NCBI GenBank assembly: GCA_018398765.1
Contig: JAHBMJ010001901.1
Span: 1 to 60,197 of the forward strand
DNA from: Chromera velia
Lineage: Eukaryota > Sar > Chromeraceae
DNA: 60,197 nt
Reading direction: 5' to 3'
How positions within the stretch are numbered: the first letter of the stretch is position 1; each line of letters begins with the position of its first letter. A program made the position numbers and the translations under genes. The notes below the pieces were generated by a model. It saw only the letters and a program-made list of their open reading frames with translations, ran no database searches and was not told where the DNA came from. Below, one piece after another: positions 11,682 through 24,733 of this stretch.

Positions 11682-14600
11682 GCTCGGTTGATTCAGGAAC
11701 TGACTTGTTCAGTTCCACCTTTGTCCGAGATTGCCTCTGCAGCAACTGGTCCACCCCATCCACCCCCTCCACCCGTTCCTCCAGTCCGTCTCCGAATCCT
11801 CCCTCCTTCTCTCTCTCTCTGTCTCTGTCTCGGGCGGTCGATCTCTCTCCGGCCTCACTCAGCTCTGTCTGTGCTGTGGTCGTGCGAGGGAGCTGTGCCT
11901 GCATGCGAACGCAAGAAAGAATGAGGAGAGAGACTGATCGAGGTAGCGAGGTTGACCGGTACGTGTAAAAGCGATCGAGGCAAGACCATGCACCTTCATG
12001 TCGTTTCAGTATCAGCTCACGTGTACTGTCTGGAGGCACAGACAACGTGCCGGAGCTCTCTCTCAAGAAGTCAAAGTGAAAAGGGGCATTTCTTCAAACA
12101 TGGATCTGATCCTTCAAAGTGCCATGAAAGAACTTTGGTAGGGCCTCTTCTGAGAGGCACAGACCGCACTCACCCTCTGCATCTTGACTGCCAGAGTATC
12201 GATCTGCCTCTGTTGGGAAATCATTTTGTCCTCAAAGTTCAACAGAGCTCTTCGGACTGCCTCCTCACTCAGCTCCCTTGCAAGCAGCGTCTGGTTGTCA
12301 AAGATGCTCCGGTGAAGATATCGAATCTGCAGGGAAAAAATCACATGCCAACATGAGAGGGAGAGAACTCTCGGACGAGACAAAACTAGGGAATGTGCAC
12401 AAACCAAAAAGCCGCGACTCAAATTCGATAAATGCCACCCAAGAACCTACCTTCTCTTCCAACATGTCCACTCTGGACGCGTCGACTTTCTTCGTGATGA
12501 CTTCTGAGGAGACCCTCCGCAGGCTCTCCTTCGTCTCCTGGACCAGCTTTCGGACCCGCTCGACCTCACCAGAACTCACCTGTTTGCAGTCAGGAAAGAA
12601 GGTAGGAATGAGAGAGAGGCAGATAAGCAAGTCGGGGAAAATGGTTTTTCTTGACAATCACAAAGCAAGAGTTCAAGGGAGCAGCCGAGAATCTGTCTTT
12701 CTCTCACTACTCAAATACCCCCGACGGCCGTGAACTACAAAGCGGAAATGCCTGTTTGCCTTTGGGATGCGGACGTGGACATTCTTTCTGTTTACTCTGC
12801 ACTGACGTACCTCCACCATCCTTCCGCATTCCTCTCGGACTTTGAGGATTTGCGCTGTCTTGTGTTGCAGTTCCAACGCGTTGGTGGAGGATTCAGACAG
12901 GAGCCGCTGCTGTTCGGCCTTCATTCGGGGAAGAACGTCCATCTGCACAAACAAAAGGAGGGGGTGGACGCATGAGGAGAGTTTGGGGCAAGAAAAACAC
13001 ACAAAAGCAGGACAGGCAGGCGAGAATCAGAGAGCCAGAGCGTAAGCAAGACGCTCCATCGGAATTATAGGTCATCGTTGTCATCAGCGCAACGGGATCT
13101 AGATGGAAAGACGACGACAGAGAGAGCAAGAAAGGACGCCTTTTTCACCTGATAATTTCTGTGTCGTCTTTCAGATCGATCGAACCAAAAGAACGTTCTG
13201 TCAGAGAGACCCACCATGCATGCAGTCCATCTGCCATCTGCTGACCTGAATGTACGAGAGGGATTCCTCCAAAGAGCTCACTCGCAGGGCCAGTTGGTGG
13301 TTGTTCCCTCCCCCCCCCTCCCCTGGGCCTGCCGTGGGGTCGGCAGAAGGGTCTGAGTGGAGGGCCAGAGCCTGCTGGATTTTCTTTCGGCGTGCGTCAC
13401 CTCCTGTCTCTCCCGTATCCAGGCTGAAGGATAGGGTGGCAAACAGATGAAAAGAAGTGGAGATGAGTGCATGCAGCACATGAATGCTTTAGCGAACGTT
13501 CTGAAGGAGACTGTCTTTGGGGTCTGAGCTCTTCTACCGCTCTTTTTCTGATTGTGTCTCCTTTCTTTCTCCTGCGTTACATCTCTTTTGATTTCGCCTC
13601 TCGTCCTTTCGATTGGCGAAGGGCAACAACGGCAACCGAGGTCATCCACGGCACGCTTATAAGCGAAAGAGAGAAAGGCCAAACATCCTGCATTTCTCTC
13701 TGTCCAGGGAGGATCCTCCCTTGAAAGGTCTTGCCAGATGTCAGCAAGAGAGAGAAGCCAATGAATGACGCTTTCGAAAGCGACACGGACGGAAAAGATC
13801 AAAAGCCAACCGGTCGACTGTCGCCCCCCCCTCATGTTAGGAAAAATGCTAAGCAACTTGGTGCAAGGAAACAAGCGAAGCAACTTGTACTAATTCATGC
13901 CGACTGACAATGCGTGAAGTTGCTTCGTCGTTTCCTGGAGGGCCCTGACTGCTGTCGTCATCTCCCTGTCTTTCACCTGTTGTTTCGCTTGTACCTTTGC
14001 GAGCTCCTTTATCTTGTCCTCCAGACTGCAAAAGTGCGCATTCACGGCACAAAATTGTACACGTGACATTTGAGACCTTCCGTCAAACTTCGTTCTCTTT
14101 CGTGGAAGACTCCATGGCGAAGGAAGCAGATTGTCATATTTTCGGAGTACATGAGAAGTGCGAATCTAGAAAGAAGGCAAAATTCGTTCTCCGGTTACTA
14201 CTAGAACACAAAACCCTTTGTGGGCTTCAATTGTTTGCTTTTTCCCGCGATGACGGACGCATGAACGAAATCAGTGAGGCAGCACAAACCAATCATCTGT
14301 GAACATCACTGCACATGCTGATCGATATGCACGGCGGTCGACTTACCGTTTGACGTCCACATCTGATGTTACGCCCCCTCCCTGTGCCGCTTTCTGAGTG
14401 AAGGAAAAACCCTTCGGAAGGTCCCGTCCGTCTGCCGCTTCGTCCTCCTTCGTCTGATTCAAAAGGCCTGAGGAGGGACGGGGGCCGCCGTAGAAGGAGA
14501 CGCGCTGTGCCGAAGTCGGGGTAGAGGGCGCAAACATGGACCCCCGACCCCCCTGCCCCCCATTCATCTTTCCGATCCTCGACAACACCCCATCGAGGGC

Positions 14601-17600
14601 ACTCGAGAATTGCGCACTTTTGTCCTTCTGCAGGGCCCCGCCCAAAGCTCTGCAGAGGGGAGAGGGAAAAGGTTCACGTGCTCTGTTCTCGACAATGCAA
14701 GGGAGCAGAAAGGGAGGGCTCGGACGCTCACGCAGAGTGATCCAAAGAAAATGGAAAAACATTGAGGCAAGGGAAGTGGGTCAACTTGTATTTCCAGTGA
14801 AGCTTCCACAAGATTATCAACGATCTTGCCTCAGATGGCCCAGAACCTTCTCATTTACACCCTCACGTGCATGACGCGTTCCTCTGGCTGTCCTGTTTTT
14901 GACCTGACTGATTCATCGAATGCATCTAAATTCGTTCCTTCATTCATAGATCGAAGTGAGAGAAGTACCCCACAACGACCAATCTGTCCTCCTCGCTTGT
15001 GACTGACTGACTTGAGGATTTCGACCGCTTCGTCTAGCTGCTCCCTCAAGTCTGTTGAGTCGTCCTCCCTCTCTTCGACTGCCGCCCGGAGATCCTCCAA
15101 TTCGTTCCGCATGTCGTCAATTTGGGCAACTGTCGGGATCTGCAGGCAGACAGGCAGGGACCGTGCATGACCCTCACTCACATGCATCGTCATAAGAATA
15201 TCGAGCCCGTGCTGATTTGAGGGACGCAGAGAATCTACACTTGCAAAAGGTCCCTTGAATCAGTCGCTCACTCGCGGGTGCACACAAAGGAAAGGCCAGG
15301 AAGAGAAAGGCAGCAAGAGGAATTGAAGGAAGGAAGGTATCAAATACATCAGCGCGGCGTATCACGACTGCTTTAAGGTGCATGGGGAAAGAGAGGAAAG
15401 GAAGTTCGCAAACACAATGGGATGAGCAGAAAAAGAGAACGCACAAAATGAGGACGAAAAGTGCAAACGAGGCGCATGAATGAAAAGAAATGCACACAAA
15501 CAAACGGACTTCTGGCAGTTCCACTTTGCCCTCCAACGTTTCTGCCGTGATGCCCAAATTTTTGAATGAGACTTCTTGCCAGTCCTCCAGCTTTCTGTAC
15601 TTTGAGAAGGCATCCACCACCACCCGGAAGATCTGCTGACGCTCACTGTTCAGCATGTGTCTTACCCCTCCTTGCAGTCTGCAGGTGTGTGTTCAGAGAG
15701 AAGGTACACACGTCATCACACGGCTAGACACAGCAACACAGACAACTGCCCTTCTTCTCTGCGACAGAACAAAGAAGCAAGGCTGGAGAGTAAACAAGAC
15801 AAGAGGCCCCCCACCAAAACGCCAGTGTGGATGAATAGATGACAACTTTGTGAGAGAGACCTTCATTTTTTTTCTGTGTTCTGAACGTTACGAATATCAA
15901 TGAATGAAGCCGCATGTGCGGGGACTGTAAATCAATGTGTTCTGTACCTAACAAACTTACTCCAGACTGGACTTGTGTGTTCCACTGAGAAATCTCCCTC
16001 CTTTGCATTTTTCTCCTTTGCCGCCGTTCAAATAGAAAAGACAGACAGAGCACAAACAATCAATCATCTGCTGAACGGAGGACCAAGCGACCAAGCAAGT
16101 CTTAGCTTCCCACAACTCTCCACTCCCTAATTGCCGACCTTGCCTGGTGTTCCGTGAGGAATTGCTTAACGGCGGTTTGGACTTTGTCCTCCACGATGTG
16201 CTGAGGGAGAATCTCCTCTGCAAGCGCGGCCTCTTCATCGTCCGCGTCGCCTGCTCGGCTTCGTCGGGACCTCTGCACAAGAGGGAAAGGAAACAGAGTA
16301 ACGATCGAGGTTGAGTTGGGATGATAAAGACTCTGTTGTTGTTTCCTCTGCATTGCGAGAGGGTCCACAAAGAGGGAACGGAAAAGGAAAGAAAACCCAC
16401 TTTTCTTCTTCAGCTCAGAAGAAATTCTGCTGGTGTACGACACTTCATACAGGAAGAAGATGAAGCCCCGTATGTCAACCAGCAAGAAACTGAAGAGCTG
16501 ACAAATTTACACGTGATGCGAAGACTGCTTGCCTTTGCACTCCGTCACTTTCCCTCCCTTCCCCTACGTTCTTTTCGTTCTACTTTTCCATGATATCAGC
16601 CAGATTTTGAAAGCGTTCTCCAATTACCATGCTGCACATTTGCCTCCTTAGCTACTGACCCTTTTTGCTCCCGCTGCGGCGAAGCCTCCCTTCTCTATAG
16701 AGTCTGTAATCTTCTCAATTCTCTTTTCCAAGATCTTCAATTTCGACGAGTGCTGCTCAGATGCTTCGTCAAGGCGCCCCACCACGGGGGCAAGCTCATC
16801 GACAGATTGACTGGAGGGCTTCCCTGACTGTGCCGTCTCCTGAAGGGCTTGTACGATGTCAACAGAGCCCAACGCCTCGACCAACTTCCTCCCTGCCGTA
16901 CTCGAGAGAATCGCAGTCAACTTTTCGGTCTTGGCTGCTGCTTCCTTCCTCAGAGAGTCCGCTTCACGGACCTTCTTCTCCACCTGCATGCAAACAAAAA
17001 TTTCTTTTCTTAGATAAGTCCATGCATAAGTAAGCCAATGGTATTGCGGTTTTCTCACCTCTCTTCATCGATGCGAAGAAAGGAAGTTCAGCATGACATG
17101 ACACGTCACTTCACAATTCATCAACGTGATCAGATGCAGTCCTTTGGGACCAAAAAAGAGAAGTTGGGGCTGAGCAGCCACGCACACGCATATATACAGC
17201 AAAAGCCACACAAAACGATCCACCGTCTCCCCCTTTCTCCCCTTCTCCTTCTCTCGCTCGACTCGTCTCCAGGAGAAGTGCATAGAGATTTTTCTGAAAA
17301 TAATACATGCTTGGAAGCACACAATCAATAGTCAATTCCCCAGTTCCCCCATGCACCTTTCTTTCTTCTTTTCTAATTTTCTTCCTCTTTGTCTGATTCA
17401 TATTTCCTCACCGTTGTCATAAGGAAGTCGACCCTCTCCTCGATGGCATCGAATTGGGTCTCCACCTTCCTCTCCATCCCCGTTTTCTGCTCCTTCAATT
17501 TGGTGTCCACCGTTGCCTGCAACTCTGTGTGACGCTCTGCCAGACGCTTTACTCGCTTGCTCAACTCATTCAAACTTGCAGCGGTTTGCGAATCTGGACC

Positions 17601-20600
17601 CACAGAATTCGTGTCGGCTCTTCTGAATGATTCTGGAGCTGCGACCGCACTCGGTGGGGTGGTCTCCTTCCTCCCTCCATCGGATGCTTGGGATTGCGTG
17701 AGGTCCTTTGCATCCGACTTGGCTTCCGCTTCCGCTGCTGCGGCTGCATTTCCACTTGTTGATTCAGAGAGGGAACCATCATCAGGTTTGCCCCCACTTC
17801 CCTGTTGTCTGCTTTCCAGGGCAGCCATACCTTCCTCCCACAAGGTGGACGCCCTCCTCTGTTCATGCTTCAGGGCCTCCAGGTCTGTCTGCAGACTGTC
17901 GAGTTTGCTCTCAAGCTCCCGGGTCCTTATCGGGGCCTGGTCGTCAGCTGCTTGGGTCTGGATGACCGGCACGATGTCTGCCTTTCTTTCCAAAGCAGCG
18001 ACTCGGACCTCGAGCTCGGCATGGCCCGGAGCGGGGCGGGGGGGCGTGGACCTGTCACCTGATTTGGGTCCCGATTCTTGCCTGAGGGTCCGTGCTGGGG
18101 GGAGTGGCGCGACTGTGTCGCTGTTGTCTGCTTCTCTTGCGAGGTGTTCTTGCACCCTCAGCTGTTCTGACTCCAGCCTCGCGCATCTCTCTTCTGACTT
18201 CTGGGCCGTCTCCTCGAGGGAAGAGACTGCAACCAGACGAGAGAGAAAACAGATAGAGAGACGATTCGGCAGACAGGCAGGCAGGCAGGCCAGAGATCAG
18301 ATGGACCAGAGGGGTACAGAAGGGGGGGGGAAACGGGGATGGTGGTCAGAAGGAGACTTGCAGAGGAAATGCATCTGGAACTTGGGTCGAGATGAGTTCA
18401 ATACAAGACACAAAGAGAGAGATGAACACAGGGGGAGGGACACATATGGGGGCGAGTTGCGAGTCATCGAACGATTCCAATCGAACGCTAGAAAGAGAAG
18501 GAGCACCTGAATAAACAGACAGCTCAGTATCATATACGTCCGACGTACTTTTTGCCTCTGCATCCTTCAGCTTTTCTCTCAAGAAGGCGACCTGAGCTTC
18601 GAGCGCGGGCATTCCAGCGTCTGCCACTGACGCCCTGAGACTCCCTTCCTGCATGGCCTCTCGATCGATCATCCAATCGTGAAGCTCAAAGATGTACATA
18701 AGTGTCAAGAAAGGTCTTCATTTATTCTATGGAGAGAATGGCAGGAGCACAATGAGAGTGCTGCACTATGTGATCAGTTTGAGTCATTTCTCGACGTGAA
18801 GTTCTCGCTTCCTTCCACAGGAATTCACACGACGTTTCTGTTTCTCTCAATCCCTCACACAGGAGTTCAGATGAGAGGAAAGCTGACATTCATACACCCA
18901 CATCAATGCACAAGCTGACCTCCTTGAGAGCCTGCAGCTTGCCTTCAAAATACTTCTCGGTCTTCTTGATTTCCGCAGTCCTGCATGAACACATAGGGAC
19001 GCATTTCGGTCGGTCAAGGGGGAGATCAGAGGCATGCATGTGACGGATATCAATGTGAAAGAATGAACAAAAGAGTTGAACGCGAAAAGAACAAAGGGGG
19101 GAAAGCTGGAAACAACTGCAGTACGTCAATCCCACATTCCACAAAGACACCCCATCTGCCCCTTTCCTTCCAGTTTTTCCCATACCGCATCATCCTCCAA
19201 ATTCTGATTCTCAGATCATGACTGACAATCTCTCTGCAATTTCCCTCGAGCTGGGTCTCCCAGATCTTGTGCTCGTGCCTGGCGCCTCCGCCGCATTCTC
19301 CCCCCCAGGCGCCCCATGATGCTTGATGATCTGCTCGTCGATTGTCTCCACTCGGTCTTCTAGGTCCCTCACCTTGTCCTCCATTTTTTCAACCAATTTC
19401 TGTACCTCTTGCTTCAGTTCTTCCCGCCCTCTCTCGACCTCTTCCATCAACTTCCGCCGTTCTTCTCCCTGTACAGAATGAAAAATCAGTCCAAGCTATT
19501 AGCATAGCAAAAAAAGGCAGATCATCTCAGAACAAATGGGTTGGTCCCAATCCTTCGTTTTGAATGATTGATTGATTGATTGATTGAACATTCGTTTCAC
19601 CGGATTCTTTCGTGTCGTTGTGAGAAGGTACGGAACATTTTAAAAGCTGGGACAGCTCTGACCAGATGCGACATAGAAGAAAAACACGCGTGAAGGAATC
19701 ATGCAGAGACATCCTCTCGAGTCGAAAAGGGACACTGTGTGTCAGCCAGCTCACAACCCAACAACAGAAAGACGGGAGGGCAAAAGGAACTACCGAAAAA
19801 TGCACTTTACAAAATTGCAATCGCAGAAAAAACGAAAGACAGTGAAGAAAACAAGGAGAGAGCCCTTGGTTATTGACCTCTACTGTCGTCGCTTCGATAT
19901 GCTTCACCCTCTGCAGGGAGCCACACACACAAGGACGCACACTCAAGGACGCACACACACACACACACACACACATACACACACACACACACACACACGC
20001 ACGCACAGCAACAGCCCATGACGTGGAGAAGCAAACCAAAATTCTGTGAAACGACATATTCATGACCAGGCAAAGTCCTGTGCAGGCGCACGCACGCATG
20101 CATAGCGAATCCCAAACCCAGCATTTACTCTGGCACGGAGGCGGGTAAGCAGGGTCGGCAGCTGTGGGCGAGTTGCTTCCACACGAAGAAACAGGCAGCG
20201 GACACTAGTAGAATCGACACAGGCAGATTCTCAGGTCACCTGGTTGAGTGCGTTCTGTTGATTCATGCAACCATGCATGCATGCAACGGACCTACCTACC
20301 TCTGTGAGTTGTTCTGCCCATTTGTCCAGCCTTGCCTTTGCCTTCTCGAACTCCTCTGAGGCTTCCTTGTCCTTCGGCTGGCCGCTCTGCTCTAGTGCCA
20401 CCAACTTGGGAGGGGTCGAGGGCTTCTCTTCTGCAGGTGCGTTTGAAGTTTTTTCATCTGTTACTACCCTTTCAGCGGGAGGAGGTTGCTGTATGGAAGC
20501 CTCGAAGTCCCCCCGCTGTTGCCCTCGTTGGGCAGTTGCTGACTCCACCTTGAAGGCCTCCAGGGCTTCCTTCTGCCCGGACACATCTGACTCCACGGAC

Positions 20601-20789
20601 TGCAAATTAAACGTATACATAAGGGGGGGGAAACGCATGAATTGCATAAAGTGTCTGTGCATCTTTTGATATATCTGTTCCGGACTCTGAGTGTAAGCTG
20701 ACCTCCAGCCTCTGCAGAATCTGTTGGAGTGCCGTCTGAAGACCAGACGAGTCGTGTGTTATCAGATTGTCCAGTGGAACGGCGGCCAT
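8881..20789 (-). CDS. Large coiled-coil protein, 23 exons, family not recognised
   Basis: Minus-strand gene with ATG at 20789-20787 and stop at 8883-8881. Exons, 5' to 3', are 20703-20789, 20300-20599, 19878-19910, 19227-19468, 18920-18980, 18549-18648, 17412-18226, 16660-16983, 16139-16272, 15510-15678, 15012-15139, 14347-14649, 13909-14025, 13246-13423, 12811-12942, 12451-12579, 12174-12326, 11705-11898, 11162-11480, 10791-10898, 10418-10588, 9892-10032 and 8881-9579. All 22 junctions keep phase, and the sum is 5,037 nt (1,678 aa). The translation is rich in E, K, Q, L and R with heptad-like runs (e.g. EEVERGREELKQEVQKLVEK in exon 4, RKLVQETKESLRRV in exon 16), separated by Pro/Gly/Ser linkers. 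The C-terminal 230 residues are low-complexity Q/G/P-rich and probably disordered. No enzyme motif, signal peptide or membrane span is seen. A cytoskeletal, centrosomal or scaffold role is only a guess. The gene is divergent from the SFSWAP homologue. Confidence 0.78.
10240..10282. repeat. (GGAA)n microsatellite
   Basis: GGAA/GGGA tetranucleotide repeats lie inside the intron between exons 21 and 22 of the coiled-coil gene. On the gene's strand this reads as TTCC-rich pyrimidine tract. Confidence 0.8.
11650..11681. repeat. (GA)n microsatellite with ambiguous base
   Basis: A GA dinucleotide run begins directly after a single N at 11650. It lies in the intron after exon 18 of the coiled-coil gene. 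The N probably marks unresolved repeat length. Confidence 0.85.
19951..20000. repeat. (CA)n microsatellite
   Basis: About 50 bases of CA repeat with one TA interruption lie in the intron between exons 2 and 3 of the coiled-coil gene. ORFs through it are artefacts. Confidence 0.9.
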
Positions 20790-21486
20790 TCTCGATCTTT
20801 CCCAACCCTGAGTAAGGCTGTAGGAACAAGCAAAACAGACAGACGGCACTTTCGGACGCAGCGAAGAAGCGGAAAAGTGTGTGACTTGAGTTGCTGCCGG
20901 TCTTTCCACGTGTCACTCTGGAGATCGGGCAGCTGTGTGCTCATATATATCCTACCCTCTCTGACGCAGCACCCTCTACACTCGATCATGCATGCAATGC
21001 CAGACACCAATCTGAAGTAACTGAATTAATTTGCACATGCTACACGCTAGCTGATCGAATCATGCAATCGATCGAACGCAAAATTTGACCGATACGCGCA
21101 TGCATTCATGGATACCAAGATATCTTTCTTTCTTACCTACATGGTAACTTGCATGCAAGCGCATGCATGGCCCCGGAAAGCGTTCGAAACGCGCGCGGGG
21201 GGCACTTACCAAACAATTTCCTGAGCCCACGCTGATTCCATTTGATTCCTCTTTGACGTTTTCAGTCACAGCTTTATTGAGGCACTTGAAATCGTGAAGG
21301 GCTGTCCTATATACAAACGCCTCAAAGCCAGTTCCAGGGCAGATTGCTGAAGGTGCGAATTTTGCCGACAAGTTGGAACCTGATTTGAGTGGAGACAGGA
21401 GACGGCGCTCATTCTTTTCTTCAACCCTTCGTGTTTCGTTTGACAATTTGACAGAATCGCAGGCCACTGCAGTGCTCCGACTCAGA
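20790..21486. promoter_or_regulatory. Divergent intergenic region, probable bidirectional promoter, GCATGC-rich
   Basis: The starts of the minus-strand coiled-coil gene (20789) and the plus-strand SFSWAP homologue (21487) are 697 bases apart, so both promoters must lie here unless there are far upstream non-coding exons. GCATGC palindromes or TGCATG half-forms cluster at about 20986-20996, 21096-21106 and 21151-21170, near CGATCGA-type palindromes at 21053-21075. TGCATGCA is a known apicomplexan AP2 (ApiAP2) target. Use of such sites here is inference. No TATA box is evident. Confidence 0.45.
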
Positions 21487-22861
21487 ATGTCAATCCTGGC
21501 TGGAATTGACTATGACACGTCGCTGGAGGAGAAGAAGGAGGTCCTTGAGTGTTTTGGGTATGCCGCGAATGTGTACAGAGACGACGAGACGGCAGCCTCG
21601 ATGGAAGGCAACCGACTCCAAGAATTGATGACGCCAGAGGGGCAAGCGGTGACTGTGGATAGGTGGGTCAGAAGGGGGACTTCGGCAGGGGAGGGGAGGG
21701 GGAAGAAAAGAAAGATAGACCGACGGGATCGTGGGTCCCCTCAGACCTCCCAAGGCCTCGCAGACTGGTAGAAATACGGAGGATCGGCCCTTCCTTTCCC
21801 CCCCTTTCTTTTTCTGCGTCAATCTGTCGCTTCTATTTCTGTTTTATTTCGCTACTGAAAGATGCTGCGTTTTCAGATTTCTCTGTTGAATCGAACTGCA
21901 GGTACGATGTCCGGCTTCTTTTCGAGAACGCGACCCACTTCAGAGACGCCCTGCCTTTCCCGTCCAGTCCCTACAGAGGCGGAAAAGCAGACCCCCCGGA
22001 AGTCGAGGCAGAAAGATTCCAGGTGGGCTCTCTGTCTGTCTGCCTGTCTGTCTGTCTATCTATCTATCTGTCTATCTGTGTTTTTGTCGGTATGTCTGGA
22101 AGAAAGGAAAAAGACATACACATGGTCTGTGTGCTCCGTCTGTCTTTGCTTTTGACTGTATTTGTGCATCAGTGATGCGTGAAGATTGAACATCATATAG
22201 AGTGCCTTTCCCATCATGAATTCCGTATGCCTTGTGGCTGAGCGTCAGTAAAACAACATATACATTGTTTTGATGGATCTCAGGATCTGGAGTTTTCAAC
22301 TGCCTTCTGCGGCCCCGACGCTTCCCAAGGAACCCCCTTCGAAACCCCTCCTCCGGTTCCTCCTCCAAACGACCAGCAGCAGATTGACGTGGAGGCATAC
22401 AGAGACATGAACTTCCCCGACTTTGTCGAACAACATTGCGTGATCGAAAAAGTCGCACAGACAATCAGACAGGTCGGTATGTCAGACAGACAGACAAGCT
22501 GGGCAGACTGCCGAGTGTGAATGGACACTGGGCCCGCGAGGTTCAAATGGAGAGCCGAAAGTGCGCTGATGAAAATTTTCTCACTGTCTTTCGTCCGCTT
22601 TTCCCCATGTACAGCCCCCCCCCCTTTTTTTTTCGCTGGCCTGAATGCTCTGTCTTTCTGTACGATAGCTCCATGTTTTCTGGTTGATTTGCGAGACTTG
22701 GAGCTTCACGTCCGATTACGCGGACGTCCAGCAGCTGCTGCACCTGCAGCTGAGTTACGAAGGCGTTCTCGGGTTTTGATTCCCCACAAGAAACCTTCTG
22801 AGGGGGGCATACCCTTTCTCTTCTGTCTGGGGGGGCTTTCGGTTTCTCTCCTCTCTCTTTG

Positions 22862-22920
<59 letters not shown>

Positions 22921-24192
22921 GTGTGTGTGTGTGTGTGTGGACCTGCAGGAAGGAGATAGACTCGAATTCCGGTTGAAGCTGAAACCGGAGTTGGCACCTC
23001 ATTTTCCTTTCCTCAATGTCGTCAGTCGGTGGGGGGGTGGGTGAGCGAGTCAAGAGGGTTGGGTCCATACAGAGAGTCGCTTTCACTTACCATCAGTTTC
23101 TCGGTCACCCCCTCTCTCTCTTTCTTTTTTTTTTTTAGGTGAAAGGGATTTTGAGGCGAGTGGAGGGCTAAGTGCGGAGAAAGAAAGAAGAGAAGAAAAT
23201 AATTCACCCCCCGTCCTCTCCCATCCCTCAGTATCCTTTCGAACGACAAACAAAATTAAAGGAAAGACATGAAAAAAAAGGGGGGAAGGGAATCATCTTC
23301 CCTGGAAAATGTCTCTGCGTTGAATTCAACCACCGTTCTCCGACATCGATTTCTGTCCCTTTCCTTTCAACGTCGCTCGTTGTGTATTCGTACTGCTGCT
23401 CCTTTGGTTCATACATGCGTCTTCATACAGCTGCATGGCTTCAGCTTCGGTTCCCCTTCCCCCCCGCCAACCCCTCTGTGTATTTGTGTGTGCGACTTTC
23501 AGGATCACCCGCTTCATCTCTACTACTGCTATCTAAAGAAAACAGGCCTCAGACTGTCGGACTACGCCCCCGAGGCGACTCCCCGGTTTTTGAAGGATCT
23601 GCTTGCAACCCCCCCTGGCCCGGAACCTGCCCCTTCCTCTTCTTCTTCCTCCTCTTCCTCAAGCACTACAACGACAAAAGGAGCAACGGGGGCGCCGGGA
23701 GGGGCAGCCCGACGATCCTCCCCCCCCCCTCCGAACAGAGGCCCCTCCCCCCCTGCTGACTCCCCCGGACGCGCCAAAAAACCGAGACTCGCAGAGCCAG
23801 CCCCCGACAGTGCCCCCGTGGCGGCTTCGCGGAAGAGCAAGAGCGGCCTCGGTGACTTGCTGGGGGGCTACGGGGGCGACGATTCGGACGACGACGAGGA
23901 GGAGGCAGACGGAGACGAAGAAGAGCACCAGACTGCTGGCGGAGGAGACGAAGAAATGCCTCCGGCAGGGCAGGAGCTGGGACCAGGAGGGGGAGACGTC
24001 CAAATGACAGTAGGTGGAGGAGAGGGAGAAGGCGGGACGCAAGCCGATGAGGAAGCTGCTGCTGCTGCCTCGGCGGAGGAAATCCTGAAGGAGCAGAGGA
24101 GGTGAGTGATCTTTCGTTCTGTTTGTCTTGTGTCTAGTCCTTCGCATCGTCTCCTTCGTCAGTTCTCTTCTTCTCTAGCGAAACTTGGAACG

Positions 24193-24230
<38 letters not shown>

Positions 24231-24239
24231 CTCTCTCTG

Positions 24240-24312
<73 letters not shown>

Positions 24313-24507
24313 TTTTTTCTTTTTTTCTTTCTTTCTTTCTTTCTCCCTCTCTTTTTCTCGCTCACTCCTCTCTGTCTCTCTTCGTGTTCTGCCTTCTCTC
24401 TCTGTCGGTGTGTGGGGTGGTGGTTGGGGGGGAGCGGGGGGGAGGGGTGACGGTCCTTGCGCATCGGTGTTGTCTGTCTGTCTGTCTGTTTGTCCGTCTG
24501 TCCGTCC

Positions 24508-24565
<58 letters not shown>

Positions 24566-24733
24566 ATGTGTATGTGTGTGTGTCTCCATTCTGATTTTCG
24601 CATTTCTTTTGAGACGTCACAGACCAGGCAGGCAAAAACTGCCCCCCAAAAAAGATTTATGAACTGCGTACACGCGTGCAGGAAGAGAGCTCTGAGGTTT
24701 TTGAGGGAAAAGAAGCTGATGGAAGGACCCTAA
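21487..24733 (+). CDS. SFSWAP: SFSWAP / suppressor-of-white-apricot splicing regulator homologue
   Basis: A nuclear alternative-splicing regulator of the SWAP family. Exons are 21487-21662, 21902-22022, 22284-22472, 22949-23030, 23513-24101 and 24682-24733. They total 1,209 nt (402 aa) with all phases intact and TAA at 24731. The N-terminus is the DRY_EERY domain: ECFGYAANVYRDDE early in exon 1 and DRYDVRLLFENATHFRD formed across the exon 1/2 junction. A single SURP module spans exons 3-5: FVEQHCVIEKVAQTIRQ, then GDRLEFRLKLKP, then PFLN and DHPLHLYYCYLKK. The C-terminal half is Pro/Ser-rich, then strongly acidic (poly-D/E, about 23880-23930), ending in a basic RKRALRFLREKK tail. Metazoan members have two SURP modules and an RS tail; only one SURP and no RS region are visible. 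Start chosen: first in-frame ATG, leaving a short leader as expected. An upstream spliced exon cannot be excluded. Confidence 0.88.
22860..22940. repeat. (CT)n(GT)n microsatellite
   Basis: CT and then GT/GTAT repeats form the pyrimidine-rich end of intron 3 of the SFSWAP homologue, ending at the acceptor 22947-22948. Confidence 0.9.
24192..24586. repeat. (CT)n, (TTTC)n and (TGTC)n low-complexity intron
   Basis: Long CT, CTTT and CTGT repeats occupy most of intron 5 of the SFSWAP homologue, before the final 52-base exon. Long ORFs on both strands through this stretch are translations of the repeat and were discarded. Confidence 0.9.

Noticed and set aside
17557-18510. 317-codon plus-strand ORF
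   Set aside because: It is antisense to exon 7 of the coiled-coil gene, whose minus-strand frame is supported by splice phase on both sides.
22543-22760. Possible additional exon of the SFSWAP homologue (GCAGCTGCTGCACCTGCAG region)
   Set aside because: The SURP module is continuous when 22472 is joined directly to 22949. Inserting this segment would break the domain.
24159-24733. Long ORFs on both strands (142-182 codons)
   Set aside because: They translate CT/CTTT/CTGT repeats within an intron of the SFSWAP homologue and have no complex sequence.
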